From: Anastatus disparis
Lineage: Eukaryota; Arthropoda; Insecta; Hymenoptera; Eupelmidae
Direction: 5' to 3'
NCBI GenBank assembly: GCA_017163975.1
Contig: JAFFSR010000033.1
Coordinates: forward strand, 693,501-757,500
Length of the DNA: 64,000 nt
Position numbers and translations under genes: made by a program. This document shows positions 30,673-42,474 of the stretch, in pieces. The notes beneath the pieces were generated by a model. The model did not search any database. It was not told the origin of the DNA and was given only the letters and a program-made list of their open reading frames with translations. Position 1 is the stretch's first letter. Each line of letters begins with the position of its first letter.

Positions 30673-32870
30673 ATCTCTATAATTTCATTTTTTTTTATAT
30701 TCTAATTCATTAATATTATTTATGTTTTATTGATAAACAATTTTTATAAAATAAAAATCTGTAAGTTTTCAAAATGTGGCTTGTAAATTTACAGATTGTC
30801 GATTTAAGAGTTCTATCAACTTAAATCAATCAATTTAAATAATAAGAAATATTTACATTTAAATCAATTGATTTGATCAACAATGAATGGAATTCATCTA
30901 TATTAAGAAATTTAAATCAATTCATTTAAATCAATAGGTTAATTAATAATTTAATAAAATATGTAAAATCATTATATACATTATCTATTTATAAAACGTA
31001 TATTGTATTATAAGATTTTATTTATATCAATCTTTTTATCTACACTATCACCTTTATTTTTCATTCAAAAGAAACATCTTGTACAAGAAATCTAACATTT
31101 AGTTATAACTATCATTAAACCTATAAATGTATATTTTGTCTTATATTTTTATTTATAAATCAATTACTTTTGTCTCTGAATTTAAGGTATACAAGCATAT
31201 ATTATCTAATATATATTCGTAAAACTGATTTCATTTTTCAACACGAAAAACATATTTACAAAAAAAAAAAAAAAAGAAAGGAAAAGTTAAATACTTTCAT
31301 CCAAATGCAACATGAACCAATATTCAAATGAATATTTCAACTTCTAAATTTATTTAGAATTCGTATTGCAAAAATAAGAGAAAAATTATTATAAAAAAGT
31401 CTTTATTAAGACTTAGAAAAATTTTATTTTACAATTACAATTTATGTAAAGTAAAAAAAAACGATAAACTTTATTATAAGTTCTATAAGGAATGAAAGAA
31501 CTTTGTTCAATCTTCATCCTAAACTCTAAAATTATTTAGAGTACATATTTGTCAAAATAAAGACAAGAAATTACAAACAATCAGTTAACGTTTAAGTTAG
31601 ATTTATGTTAAACTTACCATACAAATTACAGACAAAAGCAGAAAATTTTGAAAAATTTACTAACTATTATTATATATAAATAAATTGAAATAATAAAATT
31701 TACTTTTTCAACTTATGTTAGATCTCTTCTTAAAATTTATAGCTTTTCATAAATGTCAAAATAAATCTCAATAACTTGTATATATACAAAAATTTTAGTA
31801 CGACTCTTGATTAGATCATTATCATAACTAGATCATATTTAATATTAATTACGAATTATTAATAATTATAATCTATATATTTTTAGTTAATTTTAAGTTT
31901 TTTTAAAATATATATAGCTATTTTAATTTTATACCAGACCTATGTTCAGGTAAACTAGTACCACCTCTGTAAGAATTTGCAATGTAAACTATATTACGTA
32001 TAGGATTTTACTTTTGGTTTAATGAATATAGCCACATTTAGTGTATTAAGTAAAAATATAAAAATAAGAATTTAGAAAATTTTTCTTCTTATTGCTTAGT
32101 TGTCACCTGCGCAATTATCTTAAGCCGGGAGGAAGTGAATGAATATTCACTTATATTTAAATAATTATAAGAATCTATAAATTATATCCGACTGTTATTT
32201 TTGAAATTTAAAAAAAAAAAACAAACAAACATTTCTTATATTTGAACTTGAACAATTGTTATTATTTTGACAAATCTAATATTATCTTATAATTATTTTA
32301 CATGGCACGTTATTTGTTATTTTTTGTTACGAAATATCTCATAAGCTAGAATTCAAGATTTATAAACATATTAAAAAAATATTTATAAGCAAATCACGAA
32401 TAATTTCAAGTGATCTCCTATTAGAAAAAAAAACCATATATTTAAAATATTACAAATTTAAAATAGCAACATAATTTGAGAATGTTTCATCTTCCTTTTT
32501 TTTCCATACCAATACTCATACATTAACAATTATATAATAGGAAAATCCATCGAATAATAGTATGGAGACATTCAAATAAAATATTTTAATTAATATAATA
32601 TTTAAATAGATTTTAAGATATTTTTGTGAATTGTTTAATAACTGTATTATTTTCATTTTTTGTTTTTCGTGCCGATAAACAAAATCTTGAGCCCCAAGGT
32701 GTACGAAATAAAACGTACTCTTGTGCATTAGTATCTATTCAAATAGAAAAATATCTATATTTATCAATTAAGCTTGTAATAATTATCTGTAAATTGTTCG
32801 ATAACTGTTTTGTTTTTCTTTTTCTTTCGATTGCCTATCCTTCCGATATGCAATCTCTTGAGCCCCAAGG
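30673..32870. other. Non-coding AT-rich 3' region of the gag-only element
   Basis: 2.2 kb without a gene. A short purine tract (GGGAGGAAGTGA, 32130-32141) stands out. Two similar segments (32621-32714 and 32788-32877), both ending in CTTGAGCCCCAAGGTGT, lie directly ahead of the 3' LTR. The last bases before the LTR are not purine-rich, so the true polypurine tract is unclear. Confidence 0.6.
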
Positions 32871-33655
32871 TGTTACGTCACAACGTATCTTTTATATTAC
32901 TTTTTAATTTACAATTTTTAAAATATCTTTTCATTAATATGACATTGATGAACTAATTAAACGGTTATCGAACAATAAAAGAATGTGTTAACCTAAGCAG
33001 TAAAGAAAACTTTAAGTTGATATTAAGCAACAAAATTCGTTGTTTCAAAATTACTAAGTCATAAAACAAGCAAGATCCACTTATTTTATAATGAAATCAT
33101 GTCAAGATAAATCTTATAAAAGCCAACTGCAATTAACGAGAGGGGCACTACCCCAGGATCATCGTTGGTACCAAGTCGTAAATCCTGTAGTTCAAATTCA
33201 AATTCAAATTCAAATTCAAATTCTAATAAAGTTATTGTATTCAATATTTAATTATTTTTACAAGTGTCAATAAATATCTTAAAAGTTTCTTATATTCGAC
33301 TCGAGTCTTATTTTTAATCGTGCCTATATCTATTCTTTGTTTGTCTGTATCCAGCCTTCATCTACTTGAATCAATCAAGGTAAGAATATTCAATTTATAT
33401 ATTCTCTATTCAAGTACTCTAAATAAATATCCTGCAATATATTTCAATTTGTGAGAAACGATTTACTCAATTAAATATTGGTGGAGTTCAATTCACCACT
33501 AGATTATACATATATTTATCTTTCATAATTATAATTTAATAATAAATTCAGTTATTTCAAATTAATTCAAATTCATATTTAAAATCATACAAAAATATTC
33601 AACATAATCAAATTATACACTTTTATTTAGTCCTGGTGAAAGCCAGGACTTAACA
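32871..33655 (+). repeat. 3' LTR of the gag-only element
   Basis: 785 bp, nearly identical to the 5' LTR. It is followed by the CCCT target duplication and by the continuing left arm of the host transposon. Confidence 0.9.
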
Positions 33656-34192
33656 CCCTAAAAATAAGGGTATACGTAATTTTTTATTTTGCTGAAATAT
33701 CAAAATTGCATCAGATATGCACTTTTGAAAATTGCATACAAAAACTAAATGTTAAAACTGAAAATGTTGAGAATAACTTTAGAGAGCTATCGTTTTACCA
33801 ATTTCCAATGAATTTTGATAAACCTTTTTTTATTTTATTTCGTTTTGAGCCCTCTTCAACTCCGTGCAAGAAATTTAAAAAAAAACTAAAAAATGACTGA
33901 GATATATGCATTTTACCAAAAAATGCACTTTTTATGCACATGCATTTTTCTCGAAAAGGCCATTTTTTTTTTGCTGAAATTTTTTTTGTTGATAGAGGAC
34001 CAAAATACCTATCTAATAGTACTTGTTTGATCCCGGCTTTTTTGGTTTGGAGCGAGAAAAAAATTCACAAATTTTGTTGGTGAAAAATGCTTGTATATAC
34101 GTTCGGAAGTCTTAAGCAGTCTGCATTCAAACACTGTCGTATGCTTGGCACATCATTTGTTTACATTTGTATGCATGTATATAGCATCAATA

Positions 34193-34196
<4 letters not shown>

Positions 34197-34257
<61 letters not shown>
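34197..34257. repeat. (TA)n microsatellite
   Basis: About 30 TA units just beyond the inner end of the long inverted repeat. Confidence 0.9.
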
Positions 34258-34263
<6 letters not shown>

Positions 34264-34503
34264 GTGTGTAAATTCGTAATATAAAAATAAATATTTAAAC
34301 ATGAAAAAAAAGAATTCTATTCGTGTATATCTATATTATGTATGTTTTGATGTACAAACAATAGGAGGCTAACTCGCGGACAAATACATCGCGTAACCAA
34401 AACAGCATATTAGAACTGTTATATAGAAGCTAGTTATTTTTACGGCTGTTTTGAAAGGTGCTTCTCGGGCTTGTGAAAAATTCAACAAAATTGTGAAATA
34501 ACA

Positions 34504-35553
34504 ATGTCCGAAATTTACTCTTCTAAAAGAATTTCATGTCCCGATTTTTTTCAAATGCATAAAAAGGTAGTTTATATGAGCAGTAATTCACGTTTTAGAC
34601 CGTTGGAAGATTTAGCCATTAATTTGGCACAGCTTCATCCAGATTTAAATATATTGCCATCTACTAATGTATGTAAAAATTGCCATAAACGCATATCAAA
34701 AATGATTTTAAGTGATCTTGAGTCTATATCTGAAAATGAAATCACTGAACTTTTTAGCGGAAAAGATAATGATTTTATTCCCAAGACACCCGAACGAATA
34801 GAGGAATTAAACGAGAGTATTAATTCAGTTTTATCTGAATGTATCTCACCCCTAAAAAGAAAAACTGCAATACCTGAAAATTTTAGAGGAAATTACGTAT
34901 CTTAAAAGAAAAAATCCTTAATTTCAGCTTTTTCTGCTACTGTTGGAAGTAAATTAGAAGATGCGTATGGCATTTCAGTTGAATCAATAGAATCGGACGA
35001 AAATTCCACGGAAAACTATTGGAATGAATTTTTAGAAAATTTTAAATTGGCTTTAGAAAAATGCTCTTCTATTTCGGAGAAAATAAAACTTCTAACTCTA
35101 CTACCTTCAAAATTAAGCAAAATAAAAGTTTGCTCACTATTCCCGAATATAAGCGAGTATATGATATATAAATCAAGAAATCTCGTGAAAAATAAAGGAG
35201 TTTATTCGGAGCCAGATTTATATACTGGTCATCCTATTGATGAAAGCACAAAAAATATCGTTATGGAATATTTTCATGAAGAATCGATACAAAATGCTGA
35301 CGATTTTATAAATTGGGTTCAAAGTTACACCAATGCAATAAAAATCATTTTACTACCAATAAATGAGATTGAAAGATTTAGAAAAAAGAAAAATATTGAA
35401 TGGAGTGGGGTTTCTAAATATAATGGAATTCAAAAAAGTCATATGTGGTTAAAAAAACTTGGGGAATTAAAATCACATATATTTATTGGCAGGACAGCTA
35501 TACATGCACTAAATGAAATGAAAAACAAAAGAAAAAAAAGCCAAGCGTCGTGA
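34504..35553 (+). pseudogene. Unknown protein of the long-TIR transposon, one in-frame stop
   Basis: ATG at 34504 starts a frame of 350 codons broken only by TAA at 34903-34905; the frame continues unbroken to 35553. Near 35530, inside an A-run, the C-terminus appears to slip into another frame that adds a basic tail (RRETTFKTKNNKRKK) ending about 35590. N-terminal residues about 50-62 have CKNCHKRI, a possible half zinc site. The middle (EKIKLLTLLPSKLSKIKVCS and ISEYMIYKSRNLV) is helical and is followed by GVYSEPDLYTGHP. It lies alone between the 1-kb inverted repeats and is thus the likely transposition protein or a captured gene. I do not recognise a transposase core, and the ORF is short for one. 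Confidence 0.65.
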
Positions 35554-36765
35554 GACTACATTTAAAACTAAAAATAATAAGCGCAAAAAATAAAAAAATA
35601 ATTATCTATAATTATTTTTTTGACGCATCCCAACAGTGAGAGGCAAGGGGAACTCACTCTAAAAAAGCACCCCAAAGGGAACAGAATCCTTCTACGTCCA
35701 CGTCGTTGTTCCTGGATAATGCTAAACGAAGGATAATATTTAAATGTCGACTGCTTAAGACTTCCGAACGTATATACAAGCATTTTTCACCAACAAAATT
35801 TGTGAATTTTTTTCTCGCTCCAAACCAAAAAAGCCGGGATCAAACAAGTACTATTAGATAGGTATTTTGGTCCTCTATCAGCAAAAAAAATTTCAGCAAA
35901 AAAAAAAATGGCCTTTTCGAGAAAAATGCATGTGCATAAAAAGTGCATTTTTTGGTAAAATGCATATATCTCAGTCATTTTTTAGTTTTTTTTTAAATTT
36001 CTTGCACGGAGTTGAAGAGGGCTCAAAACGAAATAAAATAAAAAAAGGTTTATCAAAATTCATTGGAAATTGGTAAAACGATAGCTCTCTAAAGTTATTC
36101 TCAACATTTTCAGTTTTAACATTTAGTTTTTGTATGCAATTTTCAAAAGTGTATATCTGATGCAATTTTGATATTTCAGCAAAATAAAAAATTACGTATA
36201 CCCTTATTTTTAGGGTAGAATAACATACTCCATTAGCGCAGTAATTGGTGACTTGAGTGTATACTGACTGTTCGATTTGAAATGGAATCAGCCAAAGATA
36301 TTCGCGATTTCACCTTTAAATGACCTTGATGGAGACCGGTAGGGTTAAGCGGATATCAGATTTAGATTCAGTGACTCGAGTTACCTATCAGTATCTTCAT
36401 TTTCTCACTAATCAACATTGATTTATGAGTAATTCGAGAAATAACTATTATTTCCTGATATGACCTTCCGATGACATTGTAAATTTTTTTTACCTCGAGT
36501 GCAATAAGACTATAAGCCTATGTAAAATTAAACACTGAATTGATTCCTGATATAAAAAATACGTATAATCACATTGGAATGAATTACAATCAATTTCCGA
36601 AAATTTTTAATGAAATCTCTAGGTTTGAGCCGCGATTTTGGATTTTTCAAAATCGCCACATTGCAAAAGAAAGTAGAGTGCAAGACAAAAATTTTGAACC
36701 CAAACACGATTTTTTTGGTGATCTACAATTTTGGACAGAGCCATTATCCGTTTAACGTGGATTTA

Positions 36766-36768
<3 letters not shown>

Positions 36769-36803
<35 letters not shown>
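36769..36803. repeat. (TA)n microsatellite at the junction of two elements
   Basis: Lies exactly between the right end of the long-TIR element and the 3' end of Helitron 2. Confidence 0.85.
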
Positions 36804-36804
<1 letters not shown>

Positions 36805-36822
36805 TAGGGGGGTACCCCCCTG
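36804..36822 (-). terminator. Helitron 3' terminus: GC hairpin plus CTAG
   Basis: GGGGGGTACCCCCC is a perfect palindrome overlapping the terminal CTAG (36804-36807 on the plus strand). Hairpin and terminus are closer than in most Helitrons, where several bases separate them. Confidence 0.7.
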
Positions 36823-36829
36823 CTCGCTC

Positions 36830-38050
36830 CGCTCGCCAACCCCCTATTTGTTATTTAAGATACATTATCTTAATTTTTTTATTTTTATCAACTGTAAAAA
36901 ATAGAATTATTAAAATATATTAAGTTATACTCAAAAATATATTTAAATATCTATTACAAACCCATTTTTGTTTTCCTTATTTATATGATGTTATATAATA
37001 AAAGTTTTTATTGTTTATATAGAACCAATTTTCATAAATACTAATATCTTATGAATGTCCATAGCATGAATAAATATTTGTTTTCTTACCTAAATTACTA
37101 AATTTATAAAGTTTGTATTATAAATATATTTCTCTATTTTCCACACCTCCTAGTATTTTTAAATATCGAGGTATATATGTAGGCGCGTTTTTTTTAGTGG
37201 TTTCCCCAAGAGGCGTATTTCCACTCACATTTAAAAAAAATGTTTTTCTTCTAATAAATAAGTAAAAAAATAATTTTTTCATTTATATATTAAAAATAAA
37301 AAATAACCTCTTTTAAATATGTTCGCTGAAATATAAAATATTAAAAATAATATGTATATTAAATTTAATATATTTAAATATACAAAAAAATATTACTTAT
37401 ACTTACTATTAAACAGTATTTAGAAATTCAAAAATTTTTTCAATTCATAAATTCAGAATATTAAAAAAATTGTACCTGTTTTTATTATGACTAAAAATTT
37501 TGCAAACAGAAATTAAAAAAATGTTTATGTATTATCCTTTTTTTTTGTCAATATACTTAGAATTTTTTTCATCTTTTTGTTCTAATTTTTGTAAATATTG
37601 TAAAATTATTCAATATAATTGTTTATAAAATTTTATATAATTTTTTACTTACTTTTATAAATAAAAAATAATATTTCTGGAAAATACTTCTTGGAATTTT
37701 TTTATGTAATATTAATTATATATACATAATTCATACATATATTTTGTATAAAAATAAATTATTTTTTAATTATTTATATTTGTAGTTAATAGTGTATAAC
37801 ATTTAAAAATTGAAAATATTAAATTTAAATTTTTAAAAATATAATAAAAAAAATTTTTTATTATAAATTTATATTATAAAAAATATCATACCTTTTTTAA
37901 TGTTTTTTTATTATATAAACTGATCATAATTTTCAATTTATGAACCAAATTTTTTTTTACTGCAAATAAATATTTTATTGTTATAAAAAATAATTTTATA
38001 ATTATGAATTTTCCAGTAAAATATTATTCACGTGATTTTTTATATGCCTT
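36830..38050. other. Very AT-rich Helitron tail, no gene seen
   Basis: Between the terminus and the zinc-finger ORF. Only short, stop-rich frames; no repeats of note. Confidence 0.5.
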
Positions 38051-38051
38051 T

Positions 38052-38351
38052 TTAAATGATCAGTCCTTGAAAATTTTTATTACAAATAAAGCATGTAAAT
38101 TTTTGTTTCCTATGCTTAGCTAATATATGTTTTATTGAATTAGATTCTGTACTAAAATTTTTCTCACAATAAATACATAATTCCTTATTTTGTTCGTGAG
38201 TTCTTTCATGTCTCCTAATATTTTTAATTTTAATAAATAAGCCACATGTTCTACAACTTATAGTTTTAATATGAATTCTATCTATATGTATTTTTAAAAA
38301 TTCAGATGTAGAATAAAAATTTTTGCAAAACGGGCATTGAAATACATCCAT
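38052..38351 (-). pseudogene. C2H2 zinc-finger protein carried in Helitron 2
   Basis: ATG at 38351 starts 99 codons with consecutive C2H2 fingers: CPFCKNFYSTSEFLKIHIDR followed by IH, CRTCGLFIKIKNIRRHERTH, CIYCEKNFSTESNSIKHILA followed by KH, and the start of a fourth (CFICNKNF). The His half of the fourth finger is encoded just downstream in another frame, so a frameshift near 38060 truncates it. It sits between the helicase and the Helitron 3' end, on the same strand, where captured host genes or accessory ORFs are typically found. It would bind nucleic acid. Whether it is host-derived or a family hallmark is unknown. Confidence 0.7.
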
Positions 38352-38465
38352 ATTTCCTATTAATATTAAGTTTAAACATTAATTTTCATTAAATAATAAT
38401 TTTATAAAAAACTCGGGAAACATTTTAATTATATTTTATACATGGGGATTTATAATTTTATTTAA

Positions 38466-39147
38466 CCAGGAGAGTGTCTGAGTTGCAGGTCACAGATCTT
38501 GATGCAACTTCGGGATAAGTATTTAGGTACCAAAATATAAGTAAAGCCACAGTGGTACGGTCTAACGCTTCGAAAAACTGAAGTTATGGACAATTATAGT
38601 TTTATTTTCGGAAAAATATAAAAAAAGAACTCCTTATTGAAGTGTAAATAATTATGTCTAGAAATGTCTTTAATAAATTCACAATAACTTAAATCAAAGC
38701 AGAGAAAGCAAGCTTCAATTTGCTAGTTTCCGAATTAAAAAATAATAATTAGAACTAAAGTTATGCTTGTTTAAAGTTGAGCAGTAAGAAAGTACCAAAA
38801 ATAGTCTAAATTTTGAAGGATGGTGATTTCTAGTACTCTTTTGATGCTTAGCTTTAAACAAGCATAACTTTAGTCCTAATTATTATTTATTAATTCGAAA
38901 ACTAGCAAATTAAAGCTTGCTTTCATTGCTTTCATTTAAGTTATTGTGAATTTATTAAAGACATTTCTAGACAGAATTATTTACACTTCAAAAAGGAGTT
39001 CTTTTTTCATATTTTTCCGAAAATAAGACCGTAACTTCACTTTTTCGAAGCGTTAGACCGCTGTGGCTTTACTCATATTTTGGTACCTTAATACTTATCC
39101 CGAAGTTGCATCAAGATCTGTGACCCGCAACTCAGACACTCTCCTGG
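38466..39147. mobile_element. 682-bp hairpin MITE, TAA target duplication (copy 2)
   Basis: Same family as 20524-21215. Ends CCAGGAGAG...CTCTCCTGG, TAA at 38463-38465 and 39148-39150. Near-perfect inverted repeat along its whole length. Confidence 0.85.
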
Positions 39148-39699
39148 TAAGTTTAATTTTATTCTGTTTCTATTATATTTAAATAAAATAAAATAAAATA
39201 TGATAAGCATAACACATTTAATAATTTACATCAATGTCTTTTTAGGTGTCCACCTTTGCTTTATTTGACATTTTCATTGATTGCAATTTTCTAATATGAA
39301 AGAAAGAGAAAGAGTCTACTTACTCTTTACTTAGCTGCCTACCCGACACTGAAGTGGCTTTTGCTGATCGTTTACCATACGCACGCACTTATCTTCACAG
39401 TGAAAAATTTTTTAGCTTTTGTTGACAAAAATCGCATCATGAGTGGCGTGGCTCACGAAACAGCTACCACTCCGATATTTTCGACTAATTACTTTCTGAC
39501 AGCTATGCAGAAACTGTTTTAGCTTTCAATTTAATTTAAAACAAGTTTTACAAAAGAAAAAAATCTTTAATTTTAGTAAAATAAAAATAAAATACCCTTT
39601 AAGTGAATCAAATTTACACAACAAAATGAAATTTAAAAATCAATTAATCTTTAAAATTAAATGAAATGAATTAATAAAAATGGTCAAAATTTAAATAGA

Positions 39700-40790
39700 T
39701 TATTTATTGAAAATTTCCGTCCAAACAATGTTATCTATTTTTGATGTATCATCTAAATTATTTTGAATATAAATATTATTATAAGTTTTACATCTTGACA
39801 AAGGAACGTATAATTGATCATGTGAAAACAACGGTCTTCTTATAAATAAGTCTACATTATCAAAACTTTTACCTTGTGATTTATTTATAGTTATTGCAAA
39901 TGCTAATATAATTGGAAATTGTTTTCTGTAAAGAATAAATGGTAATGAAGTATTATTTCCTGTATTTAAAGTAATTTTTAGAATAAAAACTTTATTTCTA
40001 CTTTTATCGCCTGTTATTATTTCAGCTTCAATATTATGTTTATATAAATTTATAATTTTCAATCGTGTACCATTACATAATCCTTCCGATATACTTGAAT
40101 TTCTTAACAACATTACTATAGCATTAACTTTTAAATTAATTTATGAGGTGGTAAACCTTCTTTAATTTTATTTAAAAATTCTATTGGATAATTCAAATAA
40201 ATGTTATCATCGGTTTGATCAACACCTTTATGCGTAGCGTAATCAATACTATATGTTTCAGATTTTCCATTTAATAAATTTAATACTTTTTTTATTTAAA
40301 TTATTAATATCTTCATTATGAGGAGCTAATATAATTTTTTCTTTGCAACAATTTTTATTAATATTTGAATAAATTTTGGAACAAATATCGTTAGTTTGTA
40401 ATTTGTTTGGAATTATGGAAGGGTTTATTTTGCCATCACCAATTTGCAATAGAAATGAAGCAAATTTTTTATTTTTAGATCGAATATTTTTTGTTAATTT
40501 TAATATACTAAAAAATTGCCATTAATATGAACTTTTTATTGTTTCTTCTATAATTAAATTTCTATTTCCATGTTTAACAACTGGTAAAATTTATCAAAAA
40601 TCACCACCTAAAATAATTAATTTTCCATTAAAAAGAAAATTACTTTTACAAACATCTTTTAATGTATTATTAACTATTTATAATGCTTTTTTTGGAATCA
40701 TTGATGCTTCATCCCATATCATTATATCAGCTCCTCTTAATTTTTTTTTATCTGATTGTAATTCTAAAAATGCATTTTCGTGTGATTCTA
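39700..40790 (-). pseudogene. Helitron 2 helicase C-terminal part, broken
   Basis: Read on the minus strand: the Walker B block ADIIMWDEASMIPKKAL (about 40735-40685), a GKLIILGGDF-like block (about 40630), KKFASFLLQIGDGKINPS (40460-40405), then an intact C-terminal frame (40113-39700). That frame holds LLRNSSISEGLCNGTRLKII, the KSQGKSFD motif and FSHDQLYVPLSRC. These are successive Pif1-like Helitron helicase motifs. Stops interrupt the first two thirds; the final 137 codons are open. It overlaps Helitron 1 only around Walker B, so this is a separate copy. Confidence 0.85.
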
Positions 40791-40815
40791 AAAATGCATT
40801 TTCTGTGTGACTCAC

Positions 40816-41340
40816 AACGAAGATGAATATATGCGTGTACTATATCATAGTATACGAGTAATTTTTTATCCTCGTTACAAGTGGTACACTTGATTCATTA
40901 GATACCCATTATGAAATAATTCAAAGTAATAATCAAAATATTAAAAAACATTGATCTAATTAAAAAAAAAAAATTATAATGTTAAAAGAACATTTTAAAT
41001 TTCAAATAATTTCAATGTATTAATATGTTTTACAGTTTTACTTAGTAGTGGAGGTTGGCGCGCTTGCGCACAGGGGGCTTGCAGAATTTCCATTTTACCA
41101 TGATTGATGTCATTTATTCTTTTAAACAATAATTGTACGATTTATAAAATTTATCATAAAAATTATTAACTTGTTTGTTCTATATATTTAAAGTAAAAGC
41201 AGTAGGTGCAAACAATAAAAATTAGCAAGAAGCTTTTTAAATGATGGGATTAGAATGAAATTGAGGATCAAAGAGGATGAGCTAAGGAGCAGCTAAGGAA
41301 GAGAAACAAAAACGTAAAATAACGTTAAATAACACAAAAA
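40816..41340. other. AT-rich DNA, no gene seen
   Basis: Begins after a 24-bp direct duplication (ATTCTAAAAATGCATTTTC, about 40763-40805) at the broken edge of Helitron 2. Nothing else recognised. Confidence 0.5.
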
Positions 41341-41610
41341 AAAGGTAAAATTTGAGGATTTACCTGAGGAGGAGTAAAAATGACCTAAAATAACGTGAAA
41401 ATAACGGAAAAAAGTGATGGATTTTTTGAGGAAGAGAGAGGGAAGAGAAAATGAAGGCATGAAGAAACTTAAAAGAAGAGAAAAAGAAGAGGGGAGGAAG
41501 GGAAAAAGAAAAGAAAAGGAAGAGGAACAAATAACGTAAAATAACGTAAAAAAAAGGGAAAAAAAAGAGGATCAAAGTTAGGTAAGAAGACGAGGAAAAA
41601 AAGAGAAGGA
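41341..41610. repeat. Purine-rich tract with ATAACGTAAAATAACG repeats
   Basis: The plus strand is almost entirely A and G for about 200 bp and carries repeated ATAACGT(A/G)AAATAACG units near 41310-41350, 41385-41410 and 41530-41555. Simple-sequence in character. Confidence 0.6.
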
Positions 41611-41664
41611 AAGGACCTTGGTCGTAGAAATTTTCCTTACAACTATATAATATAAAGAGAGATA

Positions 41665-42474
41665 TATATGGGGCAATTCACACCAACTGGAAGAGCAAAA
41701 AAATGAAAATTGCTAAAACTCTGAGAATATATTCTGTTTGTTACCCAAAATGTGTGAAAAAATTTTCAAGAACCATAGATCCTTGAAATTTGGAAATTTT
41801 TCAAAATTTTTGGGAAAGTACCAACTTTTTCGATTTTTTTTTTTTGAAAATCCTGATGTTTTAGAGAGAAATTTATAAAACTTGTTGTAAATGAAGAGGA
41901 GAGTTAGCATGATTTTTTACAGACCTAAATTTTGAGGTTTCCTATTGGTTTTTACATGCGTTACATGGTAATTGAAGTTACTCATTGTTTGCCACTTGAG
42001 AAATTGCTTTTTGAGTGCTTATTCTCTTTTATTTTTTATTAACTTCAAAATAAATTGTTGATTGTGTAAGAAAGAGCCATCAATAAAGAGTTATGACATC
42101 TTCTTATAGTCAAATATAATCAAACTTTGACAACAAATTCAACATAATGAAATAATTGTACTTTCAATTATCATATTTAATACAAATTTTAGAATGATAT
42201 TACAGAATATTATTGTTTTTCGCATTTATAATAAGTGATTCGCAAATAATAAGTAAATTTTCTTTTAAAATGATTACTTTTTTAAGAAAAATTTTACTTC
42301 TATCTAGACAGTTCATAAATATAAATTCATAATCATAGACATAATCAGAAAAATTTATTCATATTTCATATATTTTCCTATCTTTATAATTGACTATTTA
42401 AAGAAATTTAATATCGAATAAATAATTTTTTTAAATTGTATTTCATAAAATTTGTGTTTAGATTAGATTAAATA
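41665..42474. other. AT-rich DNA with an isolated transposon-end-like sequence
   Basis: GGGGCAATTCACACCAACTG (41670-41689) resembles the left end of the long-TIR transposon (GGGTCAATTCACGTCAAACG). I find no partner end, so this may be a fragment. The rest shows no gene. Confidence 0.4.

Larger units (their letters stand above)
26973..33655 (+). mobile_element. Gag-only (non-autonomous) LTR retrotransposon, young
   Basis: Two 785-bp LTRs (26973-27757, 32871-33655) start TGTTACGTC and end ACTTAACA. They differ at only about five places. The element is flanked by CCCT on both sides (26969-26972, 33656-33659), and the site before insertion is preserved in the opposite arm of the host transposon near 36205. 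The 5.1-kb interior has a primer-site-like sequence, a 55-bp tandem repeat and one Gag-like ORF. No protease, RT or integrase is present, so it must borrow them. Confidence 0.9.
26149..36768. mobile_element. DNA transposon with terminal inverted repeats over 1 kb, containing nested insertions
   Basis: The left arm (26149-26975 plus 33656-34135) and right arm (35735-36768) are inverted copies. Examples are GGATAATGGCTCTGTCCAAA against its complement near 36745, ATGTTATTCTA against TAGAATAACAT, and GTATATACGTTCGGAAGTCTT at the inner ends (34094 and 35775). The left end reads GGGTCAATTCACGTCAAACG. The right end has decayed into (TA)n. Removing a 6.7-kb LTR element and a 250-bp MITE from the left arm leaves an element of about 3.7 kb, with one plus-strand ORF at 34504-35553. 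Superfamily not recognised. Confidence 0.8.
36804..40815 (-). mobile_element. Helitron 2, 3' half (5' end missing)
   Basis: On the minus strand the end reads a GGGGGG-TA-CCCCCC hairpin directly followed by CTAG and then a flanking T, matching the Helitron hairpin, CTRR and A^T-insertion rules. Going upstream: a C2H2 zinc-finger ORF, a hairpin MITE and the C-terminal part of a Helitron helicase up to about 40790. The Rep part is absent. Confidence 0.75.

Noticed and set aside
35568..36165. Short minus-strand ORFs near the right arm
   Set aside because: They are the inverted counterparts of sequence in the left arm (33706-33900 and 34087) and show no protein family.
41360..41575. Phe/Leu/Ser-rich ORF on the minus strand
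   Set aside because: Comes from the purine-rich tract on the plus strand; no domain.
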